From Oryzias latipes (taxonomy: Eukaryota > Chordata > Actinopteri > Beloniformes > Adrianichthyidae): a stretch of 64,000 nt of DNA. Location: NCBI RefSeq assembly GCF_002234675.1, contig NC_019864.2:10316129-10380128 (forward strand), given 5' to 3'. How positions within the stretch are numbered: the first letter of the stretch is position 1; every line of letters starts with the position of its first letter. Below, in pieces: positions 1 through 11,912 of the stretch. The notes below the pieces were generated by a model. The model searched no databases, was not told where the DNA came from, and saw nothing but the letters and a program-made list of their open reading frames with translations. Made by a program: the position numbers and the translations under genes.

Positions 1-583
1 ACTGAGCAGCTGAGAGCAGCTTCTCTTATCTTTGCTCCCTCTTTTCTTAAACTTGTGGGTTTGGTGTTTGCTCAGGGCGTGATGTGGGCTGATAACCAGA
101 GCTAACGCGCACTCGAAATGCAATTCACATGATGTAAAACTAGTACTGCTTCAACTTCTGAATCTGATAAAACTACTTTTTTTGACCAGTTTGAACAAAA
201 ATGAGCCTGAAAAGGTCCAAAGACATCCCTTTTGAAGGCTCTGAATGTGTTAGATTTAACGTATTCTCTTCACCTCCATGCAATCAAGATACTTTCCTGC
301 ATTTCAAGTCTCACGAAGTCTGCAAAACAATCATCTGAGCAGAACTCATGAGCTTTGGAAACAAGTCATGTGAACTCTTGAACTCAAATAAATTATTTCG
401 TAATCATCAACAGCATTAATTCATCACTATCCAAACTTGTAATAACAGGAACTTTCAGAGGCAAAAAGCTCCTCCCTCCAGGAGCAGTACATCAAGTAAC
501 CACTAGGTGGCTTTGCCAACAAGCACTTACAAGAAATGAATGAAAAGTTGGATTTCAAATGCGTTCTTCATCTCTATCTTCAT
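1..583. other. AT-rich intergenic sequence, nothing recognised
   Basis: No coding exon, RNA gene or structured repeat is recognised before the microsatellite. All open frames here are short and lack family resemblance. Confidence 0.6.
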
Positions 584-771
<188 letters not shown>

Positions 772-1120
772 TGAGTCCTTTATTAATCCAGAGGGTACTC
801 ACAAGTCTATCCATCCAATAACACACAATAAATGAAGTGACTGAATGGGCCAAATAGTTTTTTTTTTAAACCTCATTGTTCACGGGGGAAGGGGGCGTGT
901 TCTTTTGAAATCAATTTTCAGATCTTTCTGGTGGAATCTTGTGGTGTTCCAACTGCTGTCAGGCTTTTATCTCCTTTTGGATTTTTCTATTTTCTTTGGG
1001 CCAAAATCAACTAACTAACAACCATAGTGTCATGTGACCTCATTGGACGTCCATGTCTTGAACAATCAACACTTCGACTCGAGTCCAGCAATTAGCCATC
1101 TGTCTTTATTCTTCTTTGTT
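772..1120. other. Intergenic, nothing recognised
   Basis: Ordinary AT-rich sequence between the GATA repeat and the hairpin/LTR candidate; no exon or repeat family recognised. Confidence 0.5.
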
Positions 1121-1158
1121 TTTGGTGCATAGAGTTGCAGTGAACTCTATGCACCAAA
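1121..1158. repeat. Perfect 16-bp inverted repeat (hairpin)
   Basis: The arms at 1121-1136 and 1143-1158 are perfect reverse complements (TTTGGTGCATAGAGTT and its complement), with a 6-nt loop GCAGTG. It abuts the left end of the solo-LTR candidate. No function is assigned; it may be a remnant of a small foldback element or part of the retroelement's target. Confidence 0.8.
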
Positions 1159-1159
1159 G

Positions 1160-1706
1160 TGTCATGGTGCCTCTGTCAGCCCCACCCCTCTCTGCTCTGC
1201 TCTGGAGGATTCCCAGCTGTTGCCACTCACCTCGTCAGCCACTGTGCTCTGCTCTGGAGGATTCCCAGCTGCTGCCACTCACCTCATTAGCCCTGCTGCC
1301 TTGTTAAGGAGATCCACAGCCAGTATTTGTCGCCAGTTCGTTGCTCCTCCATGGTGCTTGCCTAGTCTCTCATGTTTATGCCAAGAAATTTATTCCTGTT
1401 TAGTAATTTGTCTACGCCTCGCTTCCAGGACTCAATCATCACTAGTGCTACCTGGAATTTCCTCCGGAACCACCTGTTCTATCCACGCTCTCCTCACCTG
1501 CCGTTCATGCGATCTCAGCCTCCGCAGAAGCCATCCAGCCACGCCTCTCCTTCCTGCCTCCTACCTGCAGTCTCGAGCCGAAGGCATCACCTCTGGGAGA
1601 TCACCTACAAGAACAAAATAAATCAAATTACTTACCTTATAACTCTCCTGTGTTCCTTCCGGGTTCCAGCATCTGGGTCTGTCTCAAAGCCTCGAATATC
1701 ATGACA
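1160..1706 (+). mobile_element. Candidate solo LTR of a retrotransposon
   Basis: The 547-bp segment begins TGTCATG and ends CATGACA, an inverted terminal heptamer of the TG...CA type expected of LTRs. It carries an AATAAA-containing stretch near 1616, as in an LTR R region, and an internal near-perfect tandem duplication with a 52-bp period (copies of TCTGGAGGATTCCCAGCTG at 1201 and 1253). No primer-binding site, polypurine tract or gag/pol sequence follows, so it would be a solo LTR. No clean target duplication is visible (left CAAAG, right CAGAT), which keeps this a candidate. Confidence 0.5.
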
Positions 1707-1861
1707 CAGATAATTTAAAAAGAACGATAATCCAAAACATTTAGGTGTTGTAAAGAAGCATTAATTTAAATTAAAATAAATAACTTAAAGTTTATTTTAA
1801 ATTTAACACCTGGAATAGGTTAGCAAATAACATTGCCAGCAACACCTAAAATTCATGCTCC

Positions 1862-2075
1862 TTAACCCTTGTGCTATCTTAGAAGACCCCACCCTTACAT
1901 TGACGTGTTCTTCCTACCATGACAAAGGTGGATAAAGGTGAAGAGCATTTCATGTAATCCATGGACACCAGTGAAGATCACAAATCATTGAAGAAAAAAG
2001 GTTTAGTGCACTGTCTAGTGGGTCTAGATGACCCAACTCCCAATGTTAAAGTGCCTAGGATAGCACAAGGGTTAA
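1862..2075 (-). mobile_element. TTAA-flanked MITE, copy 1
   Basis: A 206-bp non-coding element between two TTAA tetranucleotides, with terminal inverted repeats starting CCCTTGTGCTATC. It is one of six copies in the window; copies 1, 4 and 5 are in the orientation opposite to copies 2, 3 and 6. TTAA target duplication and CCC-starting termini are the signature of piggyBac-type elements, so a piggyBac-mobilised MITE is inferred. It has no coding capacity. Confidence 0.85.
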
Positions 2076-3599
2076 GCAACCCTTTAAGTTTTGATACAAT
2101 GCATTGATGCACTTTGCGTTATGCAATGTAAAGTATTGCACATCAGCACAAGGCTGCTTTTCTCCGCTTCAGAATCCACAGGAATGATGCTAATTGCGTA
2201 AACAATTGAAGCATTACGATAGTCGAATGTCAACTCTGGAGCTTAAAGCTCTGGTGTCAAACGGTCAAACAAAAAATGTGAATATGATATGTGAGGAGTT
2301 CTCATTAATGCAAGGCAGGATGTTACTTGGAAGTGATGGTTATCAGTTTCTGAAAGGAATTCAACTTTCTGGAAAAGAGATTCAATCAAATCTGGCCGAT
2401 TTTTGGTTTTTACGGGGAAATTCAACTGTAAACGATAGATTTCCCGATAATGATCATTCTCTTCTCGTAATTAGCAGTTTCACTCAAACAGTTTGAAACA
2501 TGTTTGTTAATGAATGTAACCTCCTCCATTATTCCCCAGAGTCAAGCTTTTGCCCCAACAGCAACACTTACTGTAGAACAGCTGTGATTCACCACTGAGC
2601 TAAAGAAAAAAAAATCCACAAAATGATTAGTTTTTAGTGTTGACCTTTGCTATCAGGAGATATTTTAATGGATCAGTACGAGATTGTCTGGCACTGAAAT
2701 AATATTGTTCACATGTAAAAAAAAAAGACTTGTTTGTTGGCGTTTTAATCCAGGCTACAACATGTTGACCACATGTGTGGATTCTGCTTGTACACCAACA
2801 AAACATGTGTTGTGAAGTCAAATAATGAGTTTTTTTCTCTCCATTCAGACCCATCCACTCACATCTGTCCTGCAAGAAGGAATCTGTCTGTTGGCTGATG
2901 AACGCATGCAATAACAAAAGAGGTAGCTTTTTTTTCTTTCTTAGAAATCAGCTGAGAAAATTTTAAAATAAAGTATTTCATGTGAACCATTCCTGTCAGT
3001 ATGCATCACAGCTGATTTTCAGAGAAAAAAACAGACTCGTCACTCTTTGACTGATTTAATCACATGCAGGAGTTAAACATGCAGCAGCTAAGAAGAGGAC
3101 AAACAAAACAATCACTTGTTTTTTTTCTCAGTGACAGATGAGTGGAGGTCATTTTCTTCTACAAATTTTGAGTTATGACAAAAAAAGGTTAAAAAAAAAG
3201 TGTTTTTTGGAAAAACTTTTTACAAATAGTCTTCATCATTTCTTTTTTTCTAATTTACCTATTCAGAGCTGAAAAATGAACATCCTTAAACAGAACTAAA
3301 CCATGAATGACAGTATGCAAAGTTCAAAAATAGCCTTGAATGACTTTTTTTAAATTTGTTTAGCTAATTGGAACAGTTTCTTACAAAAAAAAAAAAAAAC
3401 TAACCAAGATGCTAAGGCGACTTTATTTATGCAGCCTCAGGCAACCAAGGGGATTACAAGTCATAACAAAATAAATATTTTAGACATAGTAGTGCAACAC
3501 AAATGAGAATTATAAAAATCAATCATATATTTCTCAACTCAACCAGCAAACCAATAAAAATAAAAAACAAATAGAGCCTTATCGTAAATGTAATGATTA
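2076..3599. other. Intergenic, nothing recognised
   Basis: No exon is recognised. A 100-codon open frame at 2194-2496 has no recognisable domain, no splice context and no family resemblance, and is not called. Several A/T homopolymer runs are present. Confidence 0.5.
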
Positions 3600-3862
3600 C
3601 CACTTATTTAATACTTTACTACCTTGTTAAATTTTTTCAAAAGCGCTTTGCAGTCATTGTCCCATTCACCCATGCACACACTTCACATACTGATAGTGGC
3701 TCCATTGCCAAACACTGGTGCCAACCCATTACCACCAGGAGCAATGTAGGGTTTAGTGTCTTGACTAAGGACACTTCAGCACATTGGCAGACAGAGCAGG
3801 AACCAAACCTGGGATATACCAATCAGAGGTCGACCGCTCTACCTCTGCACCACAGCCAGCCA
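3600..3862 (-). mobile_element. tRNA-derived SINE, antisense, near full length
   Basis: Read on the minus strand, a tRNA-like head (about 3862-3790) has an A-box-like stretch and a degenerate B box GGTTTGGTTCC. The body follows with the teleost SINE signature GTCCTTAGTCAAGACAC, and then a tail with AAAGCGCTTTTG. The same body and tail motifs recur in the SINE copies near 25.5, 43.0 and 63.0 kb. It is not a tRNA gene: the head does not fold to an intact cloverleaf and the body continues as SINE. Confidence 0.75.
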
Positions 3863-3978
3863 AATGCAAAAGAGAAACAAGTGTATTTTGTTTAGACAGA
3901 TGATGTGAAATACAGAGAGACCCCACTGTACACAGGAACAGGAATTCCTTTAGAATGTAAAAACATGCATTTGTTGGG

Positions 3979-4191
3979 TTAACCCTTGTGCTATCCTAGG
4001 CACTTTAACATTGGGAGTTGGGTCATCTAGACCCACTAGACAGTGCTCTGAACCTTTTTTCTTCAATGATTTGTGATCTTCACTGGTGTCCATGGATTAC
4101 ATGAAATCTTTCCACGTTTATCCACCTTTGTCATGGTAGGGAGAACACATCAATGTAAGGGTGGGGTCATCTAAGATAGCACAAGGGTTAA
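3979..4191 (+). mobile_element. TTAA-flanked MITE, copy 2
   Basis: A full-length 205-bp copy with TTAA on both sides and CCCTTGTGCTATC termini. It is nearly identical to copy 3, which lies 512 bp downstream in the same orientation. Confidence 0.88.
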
Positions 4192-4702
4192 AATCATTCA
4201 CTGGCCTAGTTTTGATCTTTACCAGCACCCTTGCCAAAAAAGTTTTTTTAAACCCAAAATCTCCCCAGGCAGACAAAAAATGTGCCTATCAACATTAATA
4301 CCCAGGTTTGTGATAGCAGGTTCAACATGTCGGCTCTGCCCCTCCTGTCATCTGCAAAGAAACTAATCGATGCAAGATGGAGAAAATGACAGAAACAAAG
4401 CAGAAACCGAATGACCATGAAAGAGGAACAGATGATGGTTAGAGCCAGACCAGTCACACAGACAAAAAAATCTACCTGCAAATCTGCAGATAAAAAAAAT
4501 TTGTTGGAAAAATTTGTTACGTAGAAAATATGATGGGCGGAACTACTGGCTTCCTGCTGTGCACCATTCAGATGCATCCACTTGTAGACGACTAGATCCA
4601 TATAGGTCTGTAGGTTTGTTTTTGACTGAAAATGGCATAATCATAATTACAAGACCATGGGAACACTTTTAGAATAGATCAAACGATGATCGGAGTGGGA
4701 CT
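4192..4702. other. Spacer between two MITE copies
   Basis: AT-rich; near 4650-4700 there is a GGAGTGGGAC motif resembling the terminus of the GACCCACTC element family seen near 61 kb. No exon recognised. Confidence 0.4.
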
Positions 4703-4915
4703 TTAACCCTTGTGCTATCCTAGGCACTTTAACATTGGGAGTTGGGTCATCTAGACCCACTAGACAGTGCGCTGAACCTTTTTTCTTCAATGATTTGTGA
4801 TCTTCACTGGTGTCCATGGATTACATGAAATCTTTCCACCTTTATCCACCTTTGTCATGGTAGGAAGAACACGTCAGTGTAAGGGTGGCGTCATCTAAGA
4901 TAGCACAAGGGTTAA
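4703..4915 (+). mobile_element. TTAA-flanked MITE, copy 3
   Basis: A full-length 205-bp copy with TTAA on both sides, same family and orientation as copy 2. Confidence 0.88.
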
Positions 4916-6491
4916 ATCTGTCTCACAGAGGGGAAAAAAAGTACATTTAAGGAACCATCAATTCTAAAAATACAAAGAAGAACTTGTCAGTGCTTTAAAC
5001 GTCCATCTGGGAAATCACAAAGTAACCTGCGGAAGAAAGAAGGGCGGGACTACAGGCCTTCTACTTTTGTAATATGTCATATTTGAAATAAAGCCAGACA
5101 CTGCTTTGAAGCCCACTCATGAGTTGGTTACAGGATTGGGGTTTTACTTCAGTCATGAATGACACCATGAAGAAATCCATTTTCATGCCCCGCTTGTCTA
5201 AAAATTGAAACTTGAAATAAATGCAAAGATTAAAGCCTGAGTCACGCTTTCAAGTGGAGGACAGGGAAACAAAACTCCAGAGGAGCTTGAAGCGAAAAGT
5301 TCCACTTTCATGGCTTTTGTTTCCCAAAGCAGGAATGTTGTTTACAAGGTTTGGACAGGAATGCAGCCTGTGTGCCGAGGAAATGCTTGCTGTCTCCAGA
5401 GGAAACGTTCACGGCCACGCTGCACAACCAGAGGGGAGAAAGCGCAGGAAACATGACATTAAGACATCGCCACCTCAAACTACAAGAGGAGGCTCCAAGG
5501 ATGGTTTACGTCACCGTTTAAACAGTAACTATTATGATAATTCTTATACCTGCAACACCATGACTGGCATAACCCTTAAAATCAGTGAGTAGCCACTTTT
5601 TAAAAGGGAGGCGATTAAAAAAAAAGTTAGCAGCAATCAAATCAAATTTTGTTTCAAAACAAAGATTTTAAGAATATAAGCAGAATCTGTGTTACAGAAA
5701 AATGTGGATGAAATAATCATCTTTGTAGGTTTGGCTCCGGGTCGATGATGTCTTGCGTTCTTCGGATGAACTCGGACCACAGATGAATAAACCCCGGACA
5801 AGATTGAGTGAGAAGATGGTAGTTAGAGTCCAGACCATTGCAAAGCATCGCTCCAAGTGGAGAACCATCTAGATTGCAAAGAGACGAACATTGATGAATT
5901 TAAAGATGAAAATATGATTGTGTTTGGCAGAGAAGAAAGGGGAGCTCTTTAGCCATTGCTTCAAAGTGAAGGCCTACTTGATAACGGTTTGTAGAGTAAT
6001 GTAACAACCCAGCATAGCTGCAAATGAGGTAGATCTTCCCTACTGAAATTGCACCAAAGCTTCACTTATATAGAACTTTTCATGGAATCCAAAAGTGTAT
6101 ACGTTTAATTTCTCTCTGGTTTTGTGTTTTTAGTAGCCTCGAGATCATCTCATTAGATCTTTTGCATTGTAGCTCAGTTAGTCATTCTGCAGGAAAAATT
6201 ATGGACTTGCTTGGAGTAGATAAAAGTGACAGCGGCCGGTCACGAACACATTTAAACCAGGACCTTAGAGATCTATCAGACATCACAGATTTTTATGGGA
6301 ATTTTTTACCACTTTGACTGCTGGCTAAGAGTTGGAACACAGCTCAGCCCAGAATACAGCGTTCTAGTCCAAGGTCAGCCGCTAACGTCACTATCAACAC
6401 AAAAAAAGACCTTTACAAACTTCAGATTGTGCAGAATAGGACTCCGAGACTGGTTCATGGTTGTTCTTCTAGGACCAATGCCAACTGGATA
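4916..6491. other. Intergenic, nothing recognised
   Basis: A 123-codon open frame at 5221-5592 has no recognisable domain and is not called as a gene. No repeat family or RNA gene is recognised before the minisatellite. Confidence 0.5.
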
Positions 6492-7092
6492 GTCTGTCAC
6501 ATCCAAGACATATCCATATCCATAGTGTGTCACATCCAAGACATATCCATATCCATAGTCTGTCACATCACAGACATATCCATATGCATTGTCTGTCACA
6601 TCCAAGACATATCCATATACATAGTCTGTCACATCCAAGACATATCCATATCCATAGTCTGTCACATCCAAGACATATCCATATGCATAGTTTGTCACAT
6701 CCAAGACATATCCATATCCATAGTGTCTCACATCCAAGACATATTCATATCCATAGTGTGTCACATCCAAGACATATCCATATCCATAGTGTGTCACATC
6801 CAAGACATATCCATATCCATAGTCTGTCACATCACAGACATATCCATATCCATAGTCTGTCACATCACAGACATATCCATATCCATAGTCTGTCACATCC
6901 AAGACATATCCATATCCATAGTGTGTCACATCCAAGACATATCCATATCCATAGTGTGTCACATCCAAGACATATCCATATGCATAGTCTGTCACATCCA
7001 AGAGATATCCATATCCATAGTCTGGCACATCCAAAGGATCCATTTCCATAGTCTGTCATATCCATGACATATACATATCCATAATCTGTCAT
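6492..7092. repeat. 33-bp minisatellite, about 18 units
   Basis: Sixteen consecutive units of exactly 33 bp run from 6492 to 7019, each built on GTCTGTCACATC, CAAGACATATCC and ATATCCATA. Two degenerate units follow, the first shortened by 2 bp. Variants recur, such as ATCACAGAC for ATCCAAGAC and TGCATA for TCCATA. Because 33 is a multiple of three, several frames stay open on both strands and read as 11-residue repeats. These frames are products of the repeat, not genes. Confidence 0.95.
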
Positions 7093-7141
7093 AGATAAAA
7101 GTCAAAAAGAAACTTGCATGTAGCCTGGTACTGTCTTCACC

Positions 7142-7613
7142 ATTGACTGTATAGGAGAACTGGACCGAGTGACTCCTCCCCCCTCGCGTTCCCAACAGGA
7201 AGTACCCACTGGTTTCAAGAAGCCAAATCCTATAGACTTCTTTAGAGAAATAAGCAGCATTTACTCAGCCATTCTATTGGTCAGAATAACCATTCCTGAT
7301 GAGCTCCTTTTTTTTAACACGCTCTTGCACATACGATTTGCTTTTCATTATATTTTTATGTTTTCTGCAGTGCAAGTTATTCAAGTTATAAACTAACCAT
7401 TCAGATGCCTCAATAAAGGTTTGTTGTCTCATGTTGAACGTTCCAAGCATTTGATTGACAGATTCCATGTAGCTTGCTTTCAAGTGGTGAGTGTGTGGAT
7501 TTCCAACTCCTCCTTCCAATAAGCTCCCTACTGATTGGTAGGAGGAGTTGCCATAGAAACATTCACTCAGACCAATCACTACTTACTGATATCTCCTGGC
7601 TCCAACATGGCAG
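7142..7613 (-). mobile_element. TIR element with ATTGACTGTA ends, copy 1
   Basis: It begins ATTGACTGTATAGGAGAACT. It shares with the copies at 28.5, 31.8, 59.6 and 61.6 kb a block containing CAGGAAGTAC and TCCTATAGACTTCTTTAGAG, a GTTGCCATAGAAAC block and a GGCTCCAACATGG block. The right terminus has decayed. It is non-coding and probably a non-autonomous DNA transposon; the superfamily is not assigned. Confidence 0.65.
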
Positions 7614-9874
7614 TAATCACATTGCAAACAAATGGCGACTAAATTGACTAAATTAGGGCGTCTGATTTCAAAACTCTTGTGTTAACGCATTGCTACACAA
7701 GTCAGTTTTCGGGTTCTACTTACAAAACATGCAGCCCTTAAACACACTTAGAAAAACTCAATATTTTTGAAAGCTTTGTTTTAAGAGCCTCTAATGTTAT
7801 AGTTTACTCTTCGTTTGCCACAAACTAATGCACTCAAAATAACAGTCATATTAAAAAAAAAAATTTAAATCTGTAAAAACATCCAAATTTGCAGCAAACT
7901 CATTTTTGTGAGAATCAGGATCCAAAACAAAATACCTGCAAAAAAGGATTCGGCAGTGAACCAGGGAAATGGTAAGCTTTTATTTCTACAGGATCCAGAA
8001 GGCGAAGGACTGTCAGTAAGTAACTGAAGCCAAAAACTTGAACAAAGGGACACTAAAGACATAAAATTAAGAAAATAAAATATCAAGAAATTAGTTAAAA
8101 ATGAACGTTAAAAGTGAGAGTTTTCAGCCAAATCTGAGTATAAGAGACTCACCTGTTGAAAACATCAAAAACACCATTTTCATTGGAGTGGGTCTTTGAT
8201 TCTTTTTGTCAAATACTTTTTGTCATTCAGGGTTAATGTAGTTAAAAAAAAACTATTAAAACTTTTGTTTAAAGAATCAAGACGTCCTGAGTAAATTAAA
8301 TATCTGATAACTTGGTTAATAATTCCACAATTTTCTCCATTAAATGGTGAGTTCAGCTTTTCCATAGAAGACTGAAAGAAAGTCCCAACACTTTAAGGAG
8401 GGCATTGGGAAAAAAACAGCTAACATCAACGATTTATAAGGAAACCTGACTCAGATTAGGACAATAACCTCCACAGAAATGACTCAGCAGTCCTGAGACC
8501 TATCATTTGTTGGAATTAAAGAGCTTTGTCTGGAAATCAAAGCGCCCCTTTGTATTCATGAAAGCTGCACATCTGTCTGGTTAAAACACTCAAGTTTCCT
8601 CCCTTTTTTATTCCTCCTGTTGCTTCTGTGCTTCACATGCAGCAAACTCACATGTTGGCAAAAACATTTCTTCCTTTATCTGCCTTCAAACGCGTGGCTG
8701 AGAAATCCGCCCCGCATTACCTGTTCAGGCCTGTTGCAAGAAGAGAGTTTAATCAGTTCAAGGTGTCAAACAACCTTTAAAACTTCAAAATAAAATTATT
8801 TATTCAAGTGTTTTTATATTTTCTCTTACAGACTGGATGTTTTCTGATAGGGGTTGTGACCCCCCAGAGGGCGACCCCTCCTAAGAAAGATCAGAAACAA
8901 AAAAAAAGGCAGACAGCAGCAAAACATTTTAATGGGACCTTTTTTAAAAGGAATGTGGAAGCCCAGCCCAGAGAAATCTGCTTCCTTAAGACCATGCTAA
9001 ATGGATTAGAGCCTTTGGATCGCGCACACAGTGATAAACCACAGATCAATACTTAAATCTGAATTACTCTGAACAAACAGTAGAGGAACTGACGTGACGT
9101 GACCTTTAATCTCAGCAGTCTTGTTCATTACTGAACGCAAACTGCAGGTTTGGGCATACAGATGAAGATGGCCCACGTCTTTTGTAGAGCACGTGTCATC
9201 ATTTCAGTTTTAACCTTAGAAGCTTCACCATCTGAAAAACATTTTCCTTATGGGCCTGATGCATCTGGAACAAGTCAGACCCTGCTCTGGATTAACCCCC
9301 ACGTCTTATCGGAGTGAAATGAGGGGGTCAAAGAGTCAAAGGAGCAAAGAGGAGGGACAGAAAAAGGAGATCATTTCAAAAGAAGTGTGAAGCCCAGCTA
9401 CACACAGCTATTTTGACGAGGTGATTCTAAAATAAACATCCATATCTCTTTACAGTAAATTTGCATACAAGTAAAGGCATTGACTCTCCGTCCTCATTGA
9501 CACCTCTGTCCTCTTCTTCTTGTGCCTGCCTCTGTTTTATTTTGAAATTTCTGATTTCTCTTGTACAGAACTTTGTGCTTCCTGTTTGTGTAAAAAAAAA
9601 GTGTGCTTTGAAAAAGTTTGCCAGTTACCACATTATTATTTTTTATGAGTAAAACCTCTTTGTTTATTTATGATTTTATTTCAAATCCTCCACAATGACA
9701 GACCTGATTAAAATAATTCAAAGTTTAACAAATTTGAATTTTATCTAAATGTATAAAATATGGAGATTTTTTTTTATCTTCAAAAGGCTTTTTACCGTAC
9801 TGTGCAAAAGTTTTATAGGAAGATGGGAGAAATGTTTAAAACAAATGAAAGTTATAGAAATATTCACATTTCTA
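7614..9874. other. Intergenic, nothing recognised
   Basis: AT-rich sequence with no exon recognised. Near 8180-8200 a CATTTTCATTGGAGTGGGTC motif matches the terminus of the GACCCACTC element family, suggesting an old fragment. Confidence 0.45.
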
Positions 9875-10053
9875 CAGAAGAGGATTAGGGCCACAGAAAA
9901 AGGGTTGGAAAAAGGGCATAGAAAATTCTGACTTTAATCTCAGAATTTTGAGAAAAAAGTCGGAATTCTAGGACTAAAATCAGAATTCTGAGATTAAAGT
10001 CAGAATTTTCAATGCTCTTTTTTTTCTTTTTCCATGGCCCTAATCCTCTTCTG
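9875..10053. mobile_element. Foldback MITE-like inverted repeat
   Basis: The ends are inverted copies (CAGAAGAGGATTAGGGCCA at 9875 and its complement ending at 10053). The interior is itself palindromic, with repeated CAGAATTCTGAGATTAAAGT-like blocks on both strands. The whole 179-bp unit would fold into a long hairpin. It is non-coding. Confidence 0.75.
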
Positions 10054-11912
10054 GACATATCTTTAATCAATTTACAAAATGAGAATAAAATAAAATCTTA
10101 ATCCAGTCAAGATTTACTGTTACATCCTTTTGTCTTCAAACCAGCATCAGTTTTTTTCAGTACATTTGCTGCATCAAATTCACTCACTACTCCCTGGTTA
10201 GTGCACTATGTAGGGTGTTCATTTTTTTGTGGGGGTGTAAGAATCAACAGCTTCTGTTGCTACACGATTCTTTACCCCGCAGGCGTGAAAACTGTCTACT
10301 TCCACATGAAGTATGTCTTGAGATGTTAACAACAATATGTTCCCCTTAAAATATTAAAAATAATGGAAAAGTTTATTACAGTGTTTAAAAAAGTAACGAA
10401 TCAGGACTGCACGATCCGTACCGGGGATGTGGAAAGTTTTTTTTTTCCTGATTCCTTTGATGACAGTTTACTCCATTTGTTTACTATTTTTGAGGGTACA
10501 CCACCACTTACCAACACTTTATCAACTCAGTTAACACGGAAACCTTATTTACATTTCCTTTAGCTGCAAAAGCAGCTGCAGTAGCCCGGGGGCGTCTCCT
10601 CAGATAAAATGCCCCAATTTCCTCTCTTTTCCTTTTGCAAACGTATAAAAAATGAAAAACAATCAAACAGAATGACTCCAAGCCGTGGCTGTCATGATAT
10701 CACGCGTCATTGAGGTTTTCATTGTCCGTTATGTGTGAATGTGAGTGTGCATGGGTGTCTGATTGGGGCCCTGCGACATATTGGCGACCTGTCCAGGATG
10801 TCCCCTAAATTTTCCCACGAGTAGCTGGGAGAGTTGCCAGAGGGTTCTAATGGCTTTTAATGTAATTTAGCCAATCCCAATCAAGAAATTGTAGTTTTTA
10901 GAAAGTGCTGGGTGCTGCATAGTGTTGATTTCACAACATGGTGCTGGTAAAATCTCAACAAGGGCTGGATTTGGCCTACAGGCTGGACTTTGGTCATGCC
11001 TGATTTACACCCATATCTATCTATCCATTCATCTCTTTCAGACTCACGGGGTTGCTGGAGCCTGTCCTGGCTGCTTTTGGGCAAAGGCGGGGGTACACCC
11101 ATGATAGGTTGTGATTCGCAGCGCGCACACTCACTACACACACTCACACATACGCACCCTGGCCCATTTAACCAGTTAACCTATGCAGCATGTTTTTGGA
11201 CTGTGGGAGGATGTACCCCAAGAGAACCCACACATGCAAGGGGAGAACATACAAACTCCACACAGAAAGGTCCCAGTTGGGATTTGAACCAGGGCCTTCT
11301 GGCTGTGAGGCCCATCATATTTACACCATAAGAAGAGATTTCTCTCATGCAGATGCATTTTACTGACTTTTAAAATGATTGAGATTATTTTTAGTATGAG
11401 ATATTTTCACTCTGTTCTGGCTTTTATGGATGCAGTAAACAGCCCTTGTTAATCTTCCAAATTCCTTTATAAGTTTTCTGGTTTTGTCTCTCCAGAAATG
11501 CTGTTTGCATAGCAGAGTTTTCTTGACCAATGGATGCACTGAATACCTCAGTGATGGCTTTTGGTCTCAGCAGGAAGCAGGAGAGGTGGGAGGACAGATC
11601 ACCAGAGCTACAGCCTGTGCTGCTGCTGCGGCCATCTGCTGCCTTCATTTCCTATCACATACTTGAGGTAAAACAAAGCAGGTCAGGTTCACGTCCTTGC
11701 TAAAAGCTCGGCCGCTGCACAAGCACATCGACGGGTCAAAGGAAAGAACTTGAGGACGCCTGCAGAGAAATAAATCAGAATAAAGTGAGGTTAAACTGTG
11801 GATTCAGACAGTCGTGGAGATTCTGGGGCACAACAAAAAAAAAAGTGTTGCTGTGGAGCTCAGACGGATTTCTCATTAAGGCAAAACTCTGGACATAGCG
11901 TCTCCTATAAGG
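10054..11912. other. Intergenic with dispersed-repeat remnants
   Basis: About 10190-10215 carries TTAGTGCACTATGTAGGGTG, a fragment of the TAGTGCACTAT element family. Parts of 10735-10805 and 11010-11310 resemble a common teleost dispersed repeat (GGTTGCTGGAGCCTGTC; GGGGAGAACATACAAACTCC) whose class I cannot assign. No exon is recognised. Confidence 0.5.
11010..11310 (+). repeat. Dispersed repeat remnant
   Basis: It contains the phrases GGGTTGCTGGAGCCTGTCC, TTTTTGGACTGTGGGAGGA and GGGGAGAACATACAAACTCC, which are familiar from interspersed repeats in many fish genomes. A related GGTTGCTGGAGCCTATCC phrase occurs at about 29310. No coding sequence; the class is left open. Confidence 0.5.

Noticed and set aside
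5221..5592. 123-codon frame as a small gene
   Set aside because: No domain, no homologous pattern recognised, no intron or promoter context.
6375..7067. Overlapping 174-224-codon open frames on both strands
   Set aside because: They are translations of the 33-bp minisatellite; 33 is divisible by three so stop-free frames persist. No domain, splice or start context.
6492..7092. Possible CRISPR-like array
   Set aside because: Units are contiguous with no unique spacers, and the sequence is from a vertebrate nuclear genome.
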